Below, piece after piece: positions 1 through 10,480 of a DNA stretch of 64,000 bases; position 1 is the first letter of the stretch, and each line of letters starts with the position of its first letter. Both the position numbers and the translations under genes were made by a program. This stretch comes from Alectoria sarmentosa (lineage: Eukaryota; Ascomycota; Lecanoromycetes; Lecanorales; Parmeliaceae): positions 1 through 64,000 of the forward strand of contig WOGZ01000098.1 of NCBI GenBank assembly GCA_009733775.1, given 5' to 3'. Below the pieces are notes generated by a model. The model was not told the origin of the DNA, made no database searches, and saw only the letters and a list, made by a program, of their open reading frames with translations.

Positions 1-60
1 AAATTTGCATAAAATTTATAAATTTAATAAATAATTAAATTTAAAATTTCGATTTAAAAA

Positions 61-325
61 AATAATTATATAAGCGAAAGTATTTAAAACGATTTAATAA
101 AACTCGCTTAAGTCGTTTATTAAATTACGTGTTACGCAGTTAAAATGCGTTTTTAATATATTTAATAAAAGTCTTAAATATTTATAATTTTTTTTTTTTT
201 TTTTCTTTTTTAATTATTAATTTATTTAATAATTTATTAATTGAAATTTATTATTATATTTATAAATTTTATAATTATTTAATTATTACGCAATTTCATT
301 AAAAAGAGATTTTATTATTTTATAA
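61..325 (+). repeat. Left LTR of the chromovirus
   Basis: About 265 bp that align along their whole length with 7143-7410. They share the track GATTTAATAAAACTCG, then ATTAAATT.CGTGTTACG, a T-rich run and the ending TATTATTTTATAA / CTATTTTACAA. Differences are mostly C/T and G/A, as expected from RIP acting on both copies. The outer ends are approximate because the flanks are also very AT-rich. Confidence 0.8.
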
Positions 326-2446
326 TTTTAATAATTTCACTTGCACGAAGTTATTTAATTAATTATAATAAATAATTCGCGAGTCGATTTTATTAATTTA
401 TAAAATAAAAACGTTTTATTACGAATTATCGATAACATTTTTAATTAAATAAATAATTTTCGTTAAAACACGCTTATTTCGCAATTAATTAATTATAATA
501 TTAATTTTAATAACATTATTAATCGAAATAATAATTATTAAAATATCGCATTTAATAATTTACTATTTATTAATAAAGATTCTCGTCTCGCAAGCTTAAT
601 TTAAATTTAACGTTTTTAATTTTTAAAATTTAATATTAAAAAGCATTTGATTATTAAAAAACTTAAATTAATCGAAATATAAAATATATAAAAACATCGT
701 TATAAATATAATAATAATCATTATCGCGAATTAAATCGCAAAAAGATAAACATTATTAAAGTGTTAAAAACGTAACATTTTAATAATTATAATTCGACGA
801 TTATATTTTTTCAAAATTATAAAAATTATATCGCTTCGACATTTCGCATCGATTTTCGAATAAATAAAATAAAGATTCATTAATTTTTTGCTTTTTTAAT
901 TAATATTAAAAAGTAAATTTAAAGAAATATATAAAATGTTATATTATATAATATTAATAAATTTATTTAAAACGAATATAAAAAGTAATGCTTAAATTAA
1001 ATTCGTAATTTAGTTATTAAGTTTTATAATATCGATTATTAATTAATTAAGATTATTAAAAAAGACGATTAATTGATTACAAGCTTTAACGATTATTTTA
1101 TTATATTATAATCACAACGAAATCGTTATATAATCGATGCGAAACGCATAAAAATTTTGCGAAATAAAACGATAATTTTTTTTTTTAAAAATAATAAAAA
1201 ACGCAATTTAATTTATTATTTATATTATATTATTATAATAATATTAAAATATCGAATAAAGATTACGAAAAATAAAAAAACTGCTTATTTTAAATAAAAT
1301 TCGTTTTAATAATAAAATAAATTATCAAAAAAGTAATAATTAATATACGAAGTTTTAAAAACAATATATTAAAAATTAAAAAAATTAAAAAAAAAATTTA
1401 TTTTTTTCGATATTATAAAATCGAAAGTTTATACGAAATAAATTCGAAAATAATAATTTTAAAATTAAATAAAGATTTTTTTTTATTAAAATTAAATGCT
1501 GAGACTATTAATAAAAAAGATATTTTAAAAATTTATTTAATTATTTAAATTATGTTGCGAGTAACGAAATATATAATCGAATTTTTAATAAAAAAAAAAG
1601 ATAAAGTTTAATATTTGTTATTATAATATTAAGCACGTTATTTATTAAACGACGATTTCGCTTTTTAATATTAAAAGATGAAATTATCACGTTAAATAAT
1701 AAACGTGAGATAATTATTTTAATAAATATCGATAATAAGAAAATCTTTATATCGTAATCTTTTATTAAAAAGACGCAAATTTTTAAATTTAAATACGTGT
1801 TAATAATAATGCTTGTTATTAATAATTATCGTATATTTTTATATAAAACGCATAATTTAACATTTAATTTCGTAAACAATTTAAATAGAAAATAAAAGTA
1901 AATATTAAAAACGTATATTGTGAATATGCGAAAATATAATCTTATTTTTAATTTCTTTTAAATTTATAATATCGACTTTAACATTTATTAACGCGAGTAA
2001 TTTTAAACTTATCGCGATTTTTTTATAAATAATAAAAAACAAATAAATATCGTAATAATAAATGTAAATTTATTTGCGTCGTTAATTAATGCAATAATTG
2101 CGTATAATATAAAATAAGTGTATATCGCATTTTTATATCAAATTTTATTTAAAAACAATAAGAGTAATTGCGATAAAATTATGCGATATGATATCACGTA
2201 ATTAAATAATTTTAACGAGTTTAAACAATTTAAGAATTTATTAAAAGTTTTTTTAAAAAAATTATTTAATAATTTTAATATGCACGATTAAATCGAGCAT
2301 TTTATAAATTTATAATTTAATAAATTATTTAAAAGCGATTCGATTTATAATATATCGCATAATAAATTTATAATAATAAAAAACTATTTAAATAACGCGC
2401 TTAAAAAAAGTGAATTCGATTTTTAAATAATTAAATTAATTCGTTA
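326..2446 (+). other. Unreadable gag/protease portion of the chromovirus
   Basis: By position between the left LTR and reverse transcriptase this stretch should hold gag and the aspartic protease. It is equally AT-rich and full of stops in all frames. A weak candidate for the protease active site lies near 2075-2110, but too many positions disagree to call it. No zinc knuckle could be read with confidence. Confidence 0.4.
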
Positions 2447-3060
2447 ATGTTATTTATTAAAAAAGTAAATAATTTATTACGATTATATATTAATTATAAA
2501 AAATTTAATAAAATAATTATTAAAAATAATTACTTATTATTATTATTTTCAAAATTTTTAAAAAAATTCGTATATGCGAAGCATTTTATTAAAATTGATA
2601 TTTGTAATGCGTATTATAAAATATAAATTTAAAAGAGTAATAAATAAAAAATCGTCTTTCGAATTCGTTATAATTAATTTAAATATTAAATAATGTTTTT
2701 TAATCTCGTAAATGCTTTCGTAATTTTTTAAATATATATAAATAAAGCATTTAAATCGTATATCGACGTTTTTTGCGTAATATATTTAAATAACGTGTTA
2801 ATTTATTTTAAAATAAAAATTTTTATATTAAAAACACGTGCGAATAATGTTACGCGCGTTATTAAAGTATTAATTTTATATAAAATTATCGAAATGCGTT
2901 TTCAATCGCAACGAGATTATTTTTTTAAGATTTATTATAAATTAATATAATATTTAAATGAAATTAACGCGCATTAAAATTATCATTAAATAATTAAAAT
3001 CAAAATTTATTAAAAATATATTAATTTTTTTAAAATTCGTAGATTTTTATCGTTGATTCG
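2447..3060 (+). pseudogene. Degenerate Ty3/gypsy reverse transcriptase
   Basis: Frame 2 from 2447 reads MLFIKKVNNLLRLYINYKKF, then NNYLLLLF and AKHFIKIDICNAYY. These match the order of conserved blocks of Ty3/gypsy reverse transcriptase (LFVKK.., the YR..N block, RYPLPL, K.F.K.D...AY). The catalytic box at 2783-2794 reads YLNN instead of YLDD; both Asp codons are Asn through G-to-A change. A further conserved block, FLKFVDFYR followed by a stop and FVKKFS, lies at about 3027-3075 but in frame 0, so there is a frameshift between 2800 and 3025. The enzyme cannot be functional. Confidence 0.85.
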
Positions 3061-3224
3061 TGAAGAAATTTTCGTAAATAATTACGTTTTTAATTAAAAT
3101 CACGCGTGAAGCAAAAAAGAGCGAAATTAAATTAATTTTTATATTTATTAAAAAAGTATATAAAATTTTTAAGATTCTTAAATGAGTGTTTATTATAACA
3201 TTTATTTTGAAATATTATAATTAA

Positions 3225-3432
3225 AAAGCATCGCTTATTATGAAAATCGATGTTTTTAAAATAAATATAAATAATATATTTACTTAATTAATTAAAAACG
3301 AATAATAATATTTTATTACGTTTTTTAATTATAAATTTAAAGAAATTAAATCTCGCTAAAACATATATAATAAAAAATTATATGCGATTATATTAAATTT
3401 CAAAAATCAAAAACATTATTTATAAAGAAATA
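3225..3432 (+). pseudogene. Degenerate retroelement RNase H
   Basis: Frame 0 contains NIYNKKLYAIILNFKNQKHY (about 3363-3422). This matches the end of the Ty3/gypsy RNase H domain (N.D..DKELLAI...L..WRHYL); the Trp position is now Gln. The block follows the reverse transcriptase at the expected distance. The upstream Asp-containing part is hard to read because of stops. Confidence 0.7.
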
Positions 3433-4099
3433 AATATCTCATTTATGTGATTTTAAATTATAATAATTTACGTTATTTTATAACGATAAAAAAGTTTAAT
3501 GCGAAATAAATTCGCTAAATTAAAAAATTAATTACGTTTAATTTTATAATTAAATATTATAAAAATAAATTTAATTTTATGAATACGTCGTTAAAAAGAT
3601 TTAACATTATTAAATCGAATAATAATAAAAATAATAATAATAATTTTCTTTTTATTTTGCGAAACAAGCTTCGCAATTAAAAATATTAATTTGATTTATA
3701 AAAACGTAATAACGTATTTATTATAATTAAATTCGTAATATTAATAAAATAATTAAATAATATTATCGTCGCAGATATTTAAATTATAAATTTAAATGAA
3801 AAATGCTTAATAAACGAATACGTATTTTAAACGTTACGATGTTATTTCGACTTTTAATTTATTAAATTTTAAAATCGAAAAGATTTTATTTAAAGTTGCG
3901 AGAATTGATAATTATATAATTATTTAAATTATAACGTAAAAACGTTTTCGTTGCGAATAAAAAATAATGTTAAAAATATATTATTAAATAAAATGAACTT
4001 TCGAAATGAAAAGTCGATAAAAATGAATTATTATATCGTGATTTCGCAATTTATATTCTTAATAATTTTATTATAAAAAAAGAAATTCTTTATATAAAT

Positions 4100-4640
4100 T
4101 ATAATAATTTTAATGTTAAACACTTTTTTCGTAAACGCATTAAAGAAAATATTAAATTTAAATATTATTAAATAAATATAATAAGCGATATAATAAATTA
4201 TGTTCGCATTTATCTCGATTGTTAAAAAATGCGAATTTATTATTATAAGTTTTATAATAAGTTAATATTAATATTATTAAATAATGTAAATTTATTTTAT
4301 ATTATAATATTAAATTTTATTATAAATTTATCATTTACGAGAAATTTATATATTAATAAAATTTACGACTTTATTTTAATTTTGATAAATAAATTAATAA
4401 AACACGTAACGTATATAATAATTATAAAAGATTTGAAAATTAATAAATTTATTAATATCATATAACGAAAATTCGTATCGTTATAAAATATAATGCGAAA
4501 CTTAATCTCAAATCGAGATTTATTATTTATAAGCAAATTTTAAATAACGTTATATTAATATTTAAATGCGAAGCGAAAATTTAATATTGCGTTTCATTTT
4601 TAAATAAATAATCAAATTAAGAGATAAAATTAAATTTTTA
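4100..4640 (+). pseudogene. Degenerate chromovirus integrase core
   Basis: A 78-codon open stretch at 4229-4465 reads as integrase core: IIILNFIINL matches the first catalytic block (S..LDFI.GLP), followed by YDFILILINKLIKHVTYI and TKDLKINKFINI. The first catalytic Asp is Asn. A continuation in another frame from about 4489 (NAKLNLKSRFIIYKQIL) matches the second catalytic block (the SDRG..F region), with Asp again lost. The open stretch has survived by chance, not as a gene: both catalytic Asp positions are mutated and the frame changes. Confidence 0.8.
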
Positions 4641-5210
4641 AATATTATTTACGAGTTTATTATAATTATAAATAAAATAATTAATTTAAAATTTTATTAA
4701 TAATTATATTTATATATAAAAATAATATATACGCAAGTATTAATAAAATCTCGTAAAGATATTAATGAAATATATAATAAATTTAGAAAATGCTTTTAAA
4801 AACAAAATCTTAAAAAGAAAAACATTGTTTATTATAAAATGAGTAAAATAATTACGAAGTATAAAATCACATTTAAAAGAATTATAAAAATAAATATCAA
4901 AGTAACAAATAAAATATTATAATAATTATTATCATATTATGATTTTTTAAAAAAGAAATAAAGTATTATTACGAAGTTTAAATATACGCATTTTATAATT
5001 AAAAAAGAAATTTGATTATAAATAATTTAAATCTTTCGAAGTGTTAAAAAAAAAAATACGCAGATTTACAAATTGAGTCTTTTTATTAAATATAAAAAAA
5101 TTTATTTTATATTTTATATGTTATTATTAAAATTTTAACATTTATATAATAATAACTTAAAGTCGTAAACAATTTTAATTAATAACGAAAAAAAATGAAA
5201 AATTAATAAA

Positions 5211-5361
5211 ATGTTAAATAAAAGAATTCGCAATAACGAAATTAAATATTTTATTAATTAAAAAGATTTTTCATTTTACGAAACTTTATAAAAATTAATA
5301 AAATATTTCGAAAATGTTAAAAATGTAATTAAGAACTTCGAATAAATAAAAAGATCACGTA
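5211..5361 (+). pseudogene. Degenerate integrase chromodomain
   Basis: Frame 0 reads MLNKRIRNNEIKYFIN, stop, KDFSFYETL, stop, KLIKYFENVKNVIKNFE, stop. This has the layout of a chromodomain (ild.R...n...YlVkW.df....TWEp..nl.nak..i.eFe). The first two stops fall exactly where the two conserved Trp of the domain belong, as expected from TGG becoming TAA. It places the element among chromoviruses, whose chromodomain is known to direct integration toward heterochromatin. Confidence 0.75.
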
Positions 5362-7142
5362 AATTAACATTTAAAATAAAATAAAAAACGCAATCGTCGC
5401 AAAAAATTAAAAAGCGAAATAAATCACGAAAAAAATAATAATAAAAAGTTTATAAATAAATCTTTAATTAAGAGATTTAATAAAAACGATTAAAAAGAGC
5501 TTAAAGATTTATATATACGCATATATACGCATATTTTAATGCGTCGAAGCGTTTTATATCACGAAAAAAACAATAATCTTAAAAATTATAAACATAAATA
5601 TAATTATTTAACATTAATTTATATATTTTTTTATATTAAAAAACAATTTCTTATTAATAAAAATCGTTAAAAAATGATAAAAAATAATAATGAAAATAAT
5701 AACGATAGCGATAACGATAAAAACAATGAGGGTAATAATAATAAAAAAAGAAACGACGATACGCACGATAATTACTTTTATTAATAAAACTTTCATATAT
5801 ATTAATCAAAATTGTTTCATTTTTTTAAACGCGTAAAACGTCGCGAATATTATTATTAACGACGATAATAATATATATAACAATTAAATAAATAAGGGCG
5901 AAAAGATTAATTATGTAAAAATAATTTTCGCGAGAGCATTAATCGCATTTAAGTTAACGCGTATCAATTCGTAATTCGATATAAATCGCGCGAAAATTAT
6001 TCGCGAAGACACGCACATAATAAAAATAAATAAAAATTTAATACGCGTTAACGCAATTCTTTAAACATTTATTAATTCTTTTTAATTAATATATCTCGAA
6101 CGACGAAAAAAGAGAGAATAAAAAAAAGAGCGACGATAATAAAAATAATTATTAATTTTATTAATTAAACACTTTTTTATAATAAATGCGAATGTTTACG
6201 AGCGAAAACAATCGAAATCGTTATAATAATAATAATTATTAATTTTATTAATTAAACATTTTTTAAAGTAACTTTTTATATTTATAAATAAAAAAAAAGA
6301 AAAAGTAATAATAAAAGTGATAATAAAAATAAAGATAAAAGCAGAAATAATAGCGGCGACGATAACAATTACATTTATAAATCAAAAATCCTCGCATTGT
6401 TAATTTTCAACTTATAAAAAAAACGATTCTTAAGATCACGGCGACGATGAAAAATAATTAAATTTATTATTAATATTATTAATATGCTTTTCACGAACTT
6501 CGTCGATTTTCGTAATTAATTAAATAAGTTTAAATGCTCTTTAAAATGTTTATTATAAAATGAAATTAATTAAATTAAGTGATTATAATCTCGCTTAATT
6601 ATTATTTTAATTAATATATACGCTTTATTATTATAATAATACATAATTCGTTAATACATTATTACGATAATAAAAAATGTAAATAAGATAATAAATATAA
6701 AAAAATATATAACATTTATTAATAATAATATTAATATTAATGTTAATATTATTATTATTAAAAAGTCAAAATAAAAATAAGATTTTAAATTTATTAACGC
6801 GGTTTTTAAATAATAATAATAATAAAATTATAATAATTAATAACAATAATCGCATCTCGCAATAATGATAATAATATATTATAATATAATTATAAAATGC
6901 TCGCGCTTTATTAATTAAAATAATAATAATCACAATTACGCTATCGCGATTATAACATATAAATATATTAATATATTTATAAAAATTTACGATAAGCAAT
7001 TTATATATTTTAAAATAATAAACGTTAATTTAAATTATATTCAATTAATAATAAATAATATAAATGAATATAAAAAGTTCGTAAGCATTTAAATATAATA
7101 CGCAATATATTAAAATTCAAAAATTGAATCTTTTAAAAGAAG
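5362..7142. other. Unexplained AT-rich stretch between chromodomain and right LTR
   Basis: About 1.8 kb with no readable protein homology. A short motif (ATTAATTTTATTAATTAAACA) occurs twice, near 6150 and 6236. CpG is especially frequent around 5830-6010. It may be 3' untranslated sequence, an inserted second repeat or a rearranged part of the element. Open frames at 5614-5796 and 6766-6999 are low-complexity and not considered genes. Confidence 0.4.
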
Positions 7143-7410
7143 AAGTAATTATAAAAACGAAAATATTTAAAGCGATTTAATAAAACTCGTTTAAATCGCT
7201 TATTAAATTGCGTGTTACGTAATTAAAATGCGTTTTTAGCATATTTAATAAAAGTTTTAAATACTTATAATTTCTCTTTTTTGTTTTTTTTTTTTAATTA
7301 TTAATTTATTTAATAACTTATCGATTAAAATTCGTTATTATATTTATAAACCTCGTAATTATTTAATTATTACGTAACTTTATTAAAAAAAAGATTTTAC
7401 TATTTTACAA
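7143..7410 (+). repeat. Right LTR of the chromovirus
   Basis: Direct-repeat partner of 61-325, same orientation and co-linear throughout, starting near TAATTATAAAAACGAAA and ending near TTTTACTATTTTACAA. See the left LTR for the shared landmarks. Confidence 0.8.
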
Positions 7411-7768
7411 AAATTCTAAAAAAAAAAATTGAAAAAAAAAATTTAAAATTAAAATAAAGAAACAATTTTTTGTATTTTAAATAAAATTTATAAATTTAAT
7501 GTTTTTACAATTTTAATGTATTTATAATTTAAATGCATTAATAAATTTAAAATTTCAATTCGAAAAGAGAGAAAAAGAAAAAAAAAAAGAAAAAAAAAAG
7601 TTTAATCGACGTTAAGTTTTAAGTTCGTTTCGCCTTCATTTATTTTTAAATATCATAAATTTAATTTATAAACTTTAACTTGTTATAAAAGAAAATTATA
7701 TTAAAACGAAAAACTTTACGATTTAAAATAAAAAAAAATAATAAAATAATAAAAATATTTTAATAAAG

Positions 7769-7952
7769 TGTTGAAAATTAGTCTTTTGCGTAACGTACGT
7801 AAAATGAATTTTAAAATTAATTTTAAGATTAATTTTAAAATTAATCGTGTCTTAACATTATTTTAATGAATAAATTTAAAAATACGATTCTCTTATATTT
7901 TTTATATACTTAATTAACTTATATATAATATTTATTATATATTTTTTAATAA
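7769..7952 (+). repeat. Left copy of ~183 bp direct repeat
   Basis: Aligns with 9584-9766: TGTTGAAAATTAGTCTTTT, then TAACGTACGTAAAAT, a run of TTTTAAAATTA units, CGTGTCTT and ATACTTAATTAACTTATATA. Differences are mostly transitions. Confidence 0.7.
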
Positions 7953-8194
7953 ATTATAAGCTCGATTTATAACGATTAAAAAAATAACATTTATTTAAAT
8001 CGCACTTTTTATATAAATATTTTATTAATAATAATTTAAAATAAATTATTATTATATTACGATAGCTCGTTTTTTTTAACTTATAACTTTTAACGAATTA
8101 AATTATCGCAATTCAAATATAAAAAATATTAAATTAAATTTTTTTATATAAAACATTTAATTTCTTTATATAAATAATAAATTTCTTCGTATAA

Positions 8195-8800
8195 AGCATT
8201 TCGTTTTATATTATCGAATAATAAGTTTTTTCGCATAAAATATTTCGTTTTATATTATTAAACATTTCATTTTTTCAAATCTTTTCATATAAAACATTTC
8301 GTTTTATATTATTAAATATTTTAATCTTTTTTAAATATAATTATAAAATATCGAATTAAATTTTTTTATATAAAACATTTCGTTTTATATTATCGAATAT
8401 TTAATTTTATTTAAACATTTTATTTTATATTATCAAATATTTAATTTTATTTAAGCATTTCGTTTTATATTATCGAATATTTAATTTTATTTAAACATTT
8501 CGTTTTATATTATCGAATATTTCATTTTTTTAAGTTTTTTTATATAAAATATTTCGTTTTATATTATCGAATATTTTATTTTCTTAAATTTCTTTATATA
8601 AAATATTTCGTTTTATATTATTAAATATTTTATTTTTTTAAATTCTTTCGTATAAAATATTTCGTTTTATATTATCGAATATTTTTTTTTTTTTAAATAC
8701 AATTATAAAATATCGAATCAAGTTTTTTTATATAAAACATTTCGTTTTATATTATTAAATCGTAAATTTCTTTATATAAAATATTTCGTTTTATATTATT
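8195..8800 (+). repeat. Degenerate tandem array with core ATTTCGTTTTATATTAT
   Basis: About thirteen copies of the core (one with TATT for TCGT) occur at 40-80 bp spacing, with cores starting near 8200, 8244, 8299, 8380, 8421, 8460, 8500, 8553, 8608, 8662, 8741 and 8787. Linkers vary among TTTTTTTATATAAAA-type and AATATTTAATTTTATTTAA-type sequence. The CpG in the core is kept in nearly all copies. Confidence 0.75.
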
Positions 8801-8819
8801 AAATATTATATAAATTTCA

Positions 8820-9545
8820 AATTTAATAAACTTTTTATAATAAAAAAAATAAATAAATTTCTATTTTTTATTAAGCTTTTTATAATAAAAAAAGAAAAAA
8901 GTTTCAAATTTATTAAACTTTTTATAAACAAAAAAATTAAGTTTTAAAGATTTTTCAAAATAATACGAAAATACGTCTTTAATTAAAACGTTAAATTTTA
9001 AATTATTATTAAACTTTTTATAGTATAAAAGAAAATAAATTTTTATATTAAAATAACTTTTTATATTATTAAAAGAAATAAATCTTTATTTCGAACTAAG
9101 TTTTTTATATAAAAAAGATCACGTTTTTAATTAAAGCGTTAAATTTCAAATTATTATTAAACTTTTTATATTATAAAGAAAAACAAATTTTTATATTAAA
9201 GCAACTTCTCGTATTAAAAAGAGAAACAAATTTTTATATTAAAGTAATTTCTCGTATTAAAAATGAAAGCAAGTTTTTATATCAAAGTGATATTTCTTAA
9301 ATTTTTATTAAGCTTTTCATATTATAAAGAGAAAAAGAATTTTTATATTAAAACATCGTAACGTATTATTATAAAAAAATAAAATAAGTTTTTATATTCG
9401 AATAACTTCTCGTATTATTAAAAGAAAAAAATCTTTACATTAAAGCGATATTTTTTAAATTTTTATTAAGCTTCTCGTATTATAAAAAAAAAAGAAAAGT
9501 TTTTATATTAAAGCATCGTAACGTATTATTATAAAAAAATGTTAA
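8820..9545 (+). repeat. Second degenerate tandem array (TTTTTATATTAAAG units)
   Basis: Repeated units of the form AAATTTTTATATTAAAGYR followed by CTTCTCGTATTAAAAA and a short purine tract occur through 9020-9540. An earlier sub-family has TTAAATTTTAAATTATTATTAAACTTTTTATA, near 8990 and 9145. No coding content. Confidence 0.6.
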
Positions 9546-9583
9546 AATAATTATATACGTTATCTTTTAACGCTATAAAGAAA

Positions 9584-9766
9584 TGTTGAAAATTAATCTT
9601 TTATATAACGTACGTAAAATCAACTTTAAAATCAACTTTAAAATTAGCTTTAAAATTAGTCGTGTCTTGGTATTATCTTAACGAATAAATTTAAAAACAC
9701 GATTTTCTCATTCTTTTTACATACTTAATTAACTTATATACGATATTTATTATATATTTTTTAATA
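9584..9766 (+). repeat. Right copy of ~183 bp direct repeat
   Basis: Partner of 7769-7952, same orientation. Slightly less degraded: it keeps AACTTTAAAATCAACTTTA where the left copy has TTTTAAAATTAATTTTA. Confidence 0.7.
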
Positions 9767-10480
9767 TAAAGTAATAATTATATTAAATACGTTTATTTTA
9801 TTTATTTAATTATTTTAACTATTTTTTAATAAACTTATTATATATTTTTTAATTTATTAATTATATTTTAAATTTCAATTTATTATATTTAAATTAAATT
9901 TTATATTTATATTTATTAAAAAAATGTTTTATAATTTTTAAAAATATTAAAATAAAAATGTTATTTTATTTTATTTTATATTATTAAAATTTAAAAAATT
10001 TAAAAATTTAAATTTGCTTAATTAAATATAAGTATTTATATATATTAATTATTATAATTTATAAATAAAATTTTAATCGTGAATTATATTTATAAATAAT
10101 AAAAAACGAAGATATTTATATTTAAATATTTAATTTCATTATTTAATTTTTAATATTTATATATTATATATTATATATTATAATATAATAATGTTAAAAT
10201 ATAATCGAAATATTATAATAAAAAATGTTATATATAACAACGTTAAAGAATATTAAAATGTTAAAACGCTAATATAAAATAAAATTAATGTGATTTTAAA
10301 GAAGAGAGTTGAAATTATAACATTTATATATAATATATTATATTTACGTCATTAATGAAAATGCTTATAAACGACAATAATGTTATTTTATGCTTGAAAA
10401 TCATTATATACGATTATAAAAGATCATATAAACGTATAATTATTAAAATAATTATATTTTATATACTAAATTTGCTGTCG

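Larger units (their letters stand above)
61..7410 (+). mobile_element. RIP-degraded Ty3/gypsy chromovirus (LTR retrotransposon)
   Basis: Two similar direct repeats (61-325 and 7143-7410) flank about 6.8 kb. In between, in chromovirus order and all on the + strand, are reverse transcriptase (2447-3060), RNase H (3225-3432), integrase (4100-4640) and chromodomain (5211-5361). The pieces lie in three frames with many stops, so the element is dead and indels have been added to the point mutations. Gag and protease should lie between 326 and 2446 but could not be read. About 1.8 kb between the chromodomain and the right LTR is not explained and is longer than expected for this family. Insertion boundaries and target-site duplication could not be fixed. 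Confidence 0.85.
7769..9766. mobile_element. Possible small non-autonomous LTR-like element
   Basis: Two ~183 bp direct repeats (7769-7952 and 9584-9766), each starting TGTTGAAAATTA, enclose about 1.6 kb without readable protein. The layout resembles a non-coding LTR element (TRIM/LARD-like), and the TG start fits an LTR. The interior consists almost wholly of two families of degenerate tandem repeats, which is unusual. No flanking target duplication was identified; it could also simply be a duplicated repeat. Confidence 0.4.
1..10480. other. AT-rich, RIP-type degenerated repeat block
   Basis: Composition is near 15% G+C on sampled lines, against roughly half in the rest of the window. C and G survive mostly as CpG (for example around 5941-6010), while CpA and TpG are scarce. 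That is what CpA-to-TpA mutation on both strands leaves, and is the known signature of repeat-induced point mutation in Pezizomycotina. Conserved Trp codons of the embedded retroelement have become stops. No intact gene was found; open frames in the block are short and rich in Ile, Asn, Lys and Tyr. The block touches the left edge of the window, so its full size is unknown. Confidence 0.9.

Noticed and set aside
2060..2110. Possible retroelement protease active site (SLINAIIAYN)
   Set aside because: Too many positions differ from the L-D-S/T-G-A pattern in ways RIP does not explain.
5614..5796. 60-codon open frame in the AT-rich block (also 6766-6999)
   Set aside because: Low-complexity Ile/Val/Phe-rich translation and no homology; expected by chance in such composition.
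1..10480. AT-rich block as a centromere
   Set aside because: Fungal regional centromeres can look like this, but only 10 kb is visible and it is accounted for by mutated repeats.
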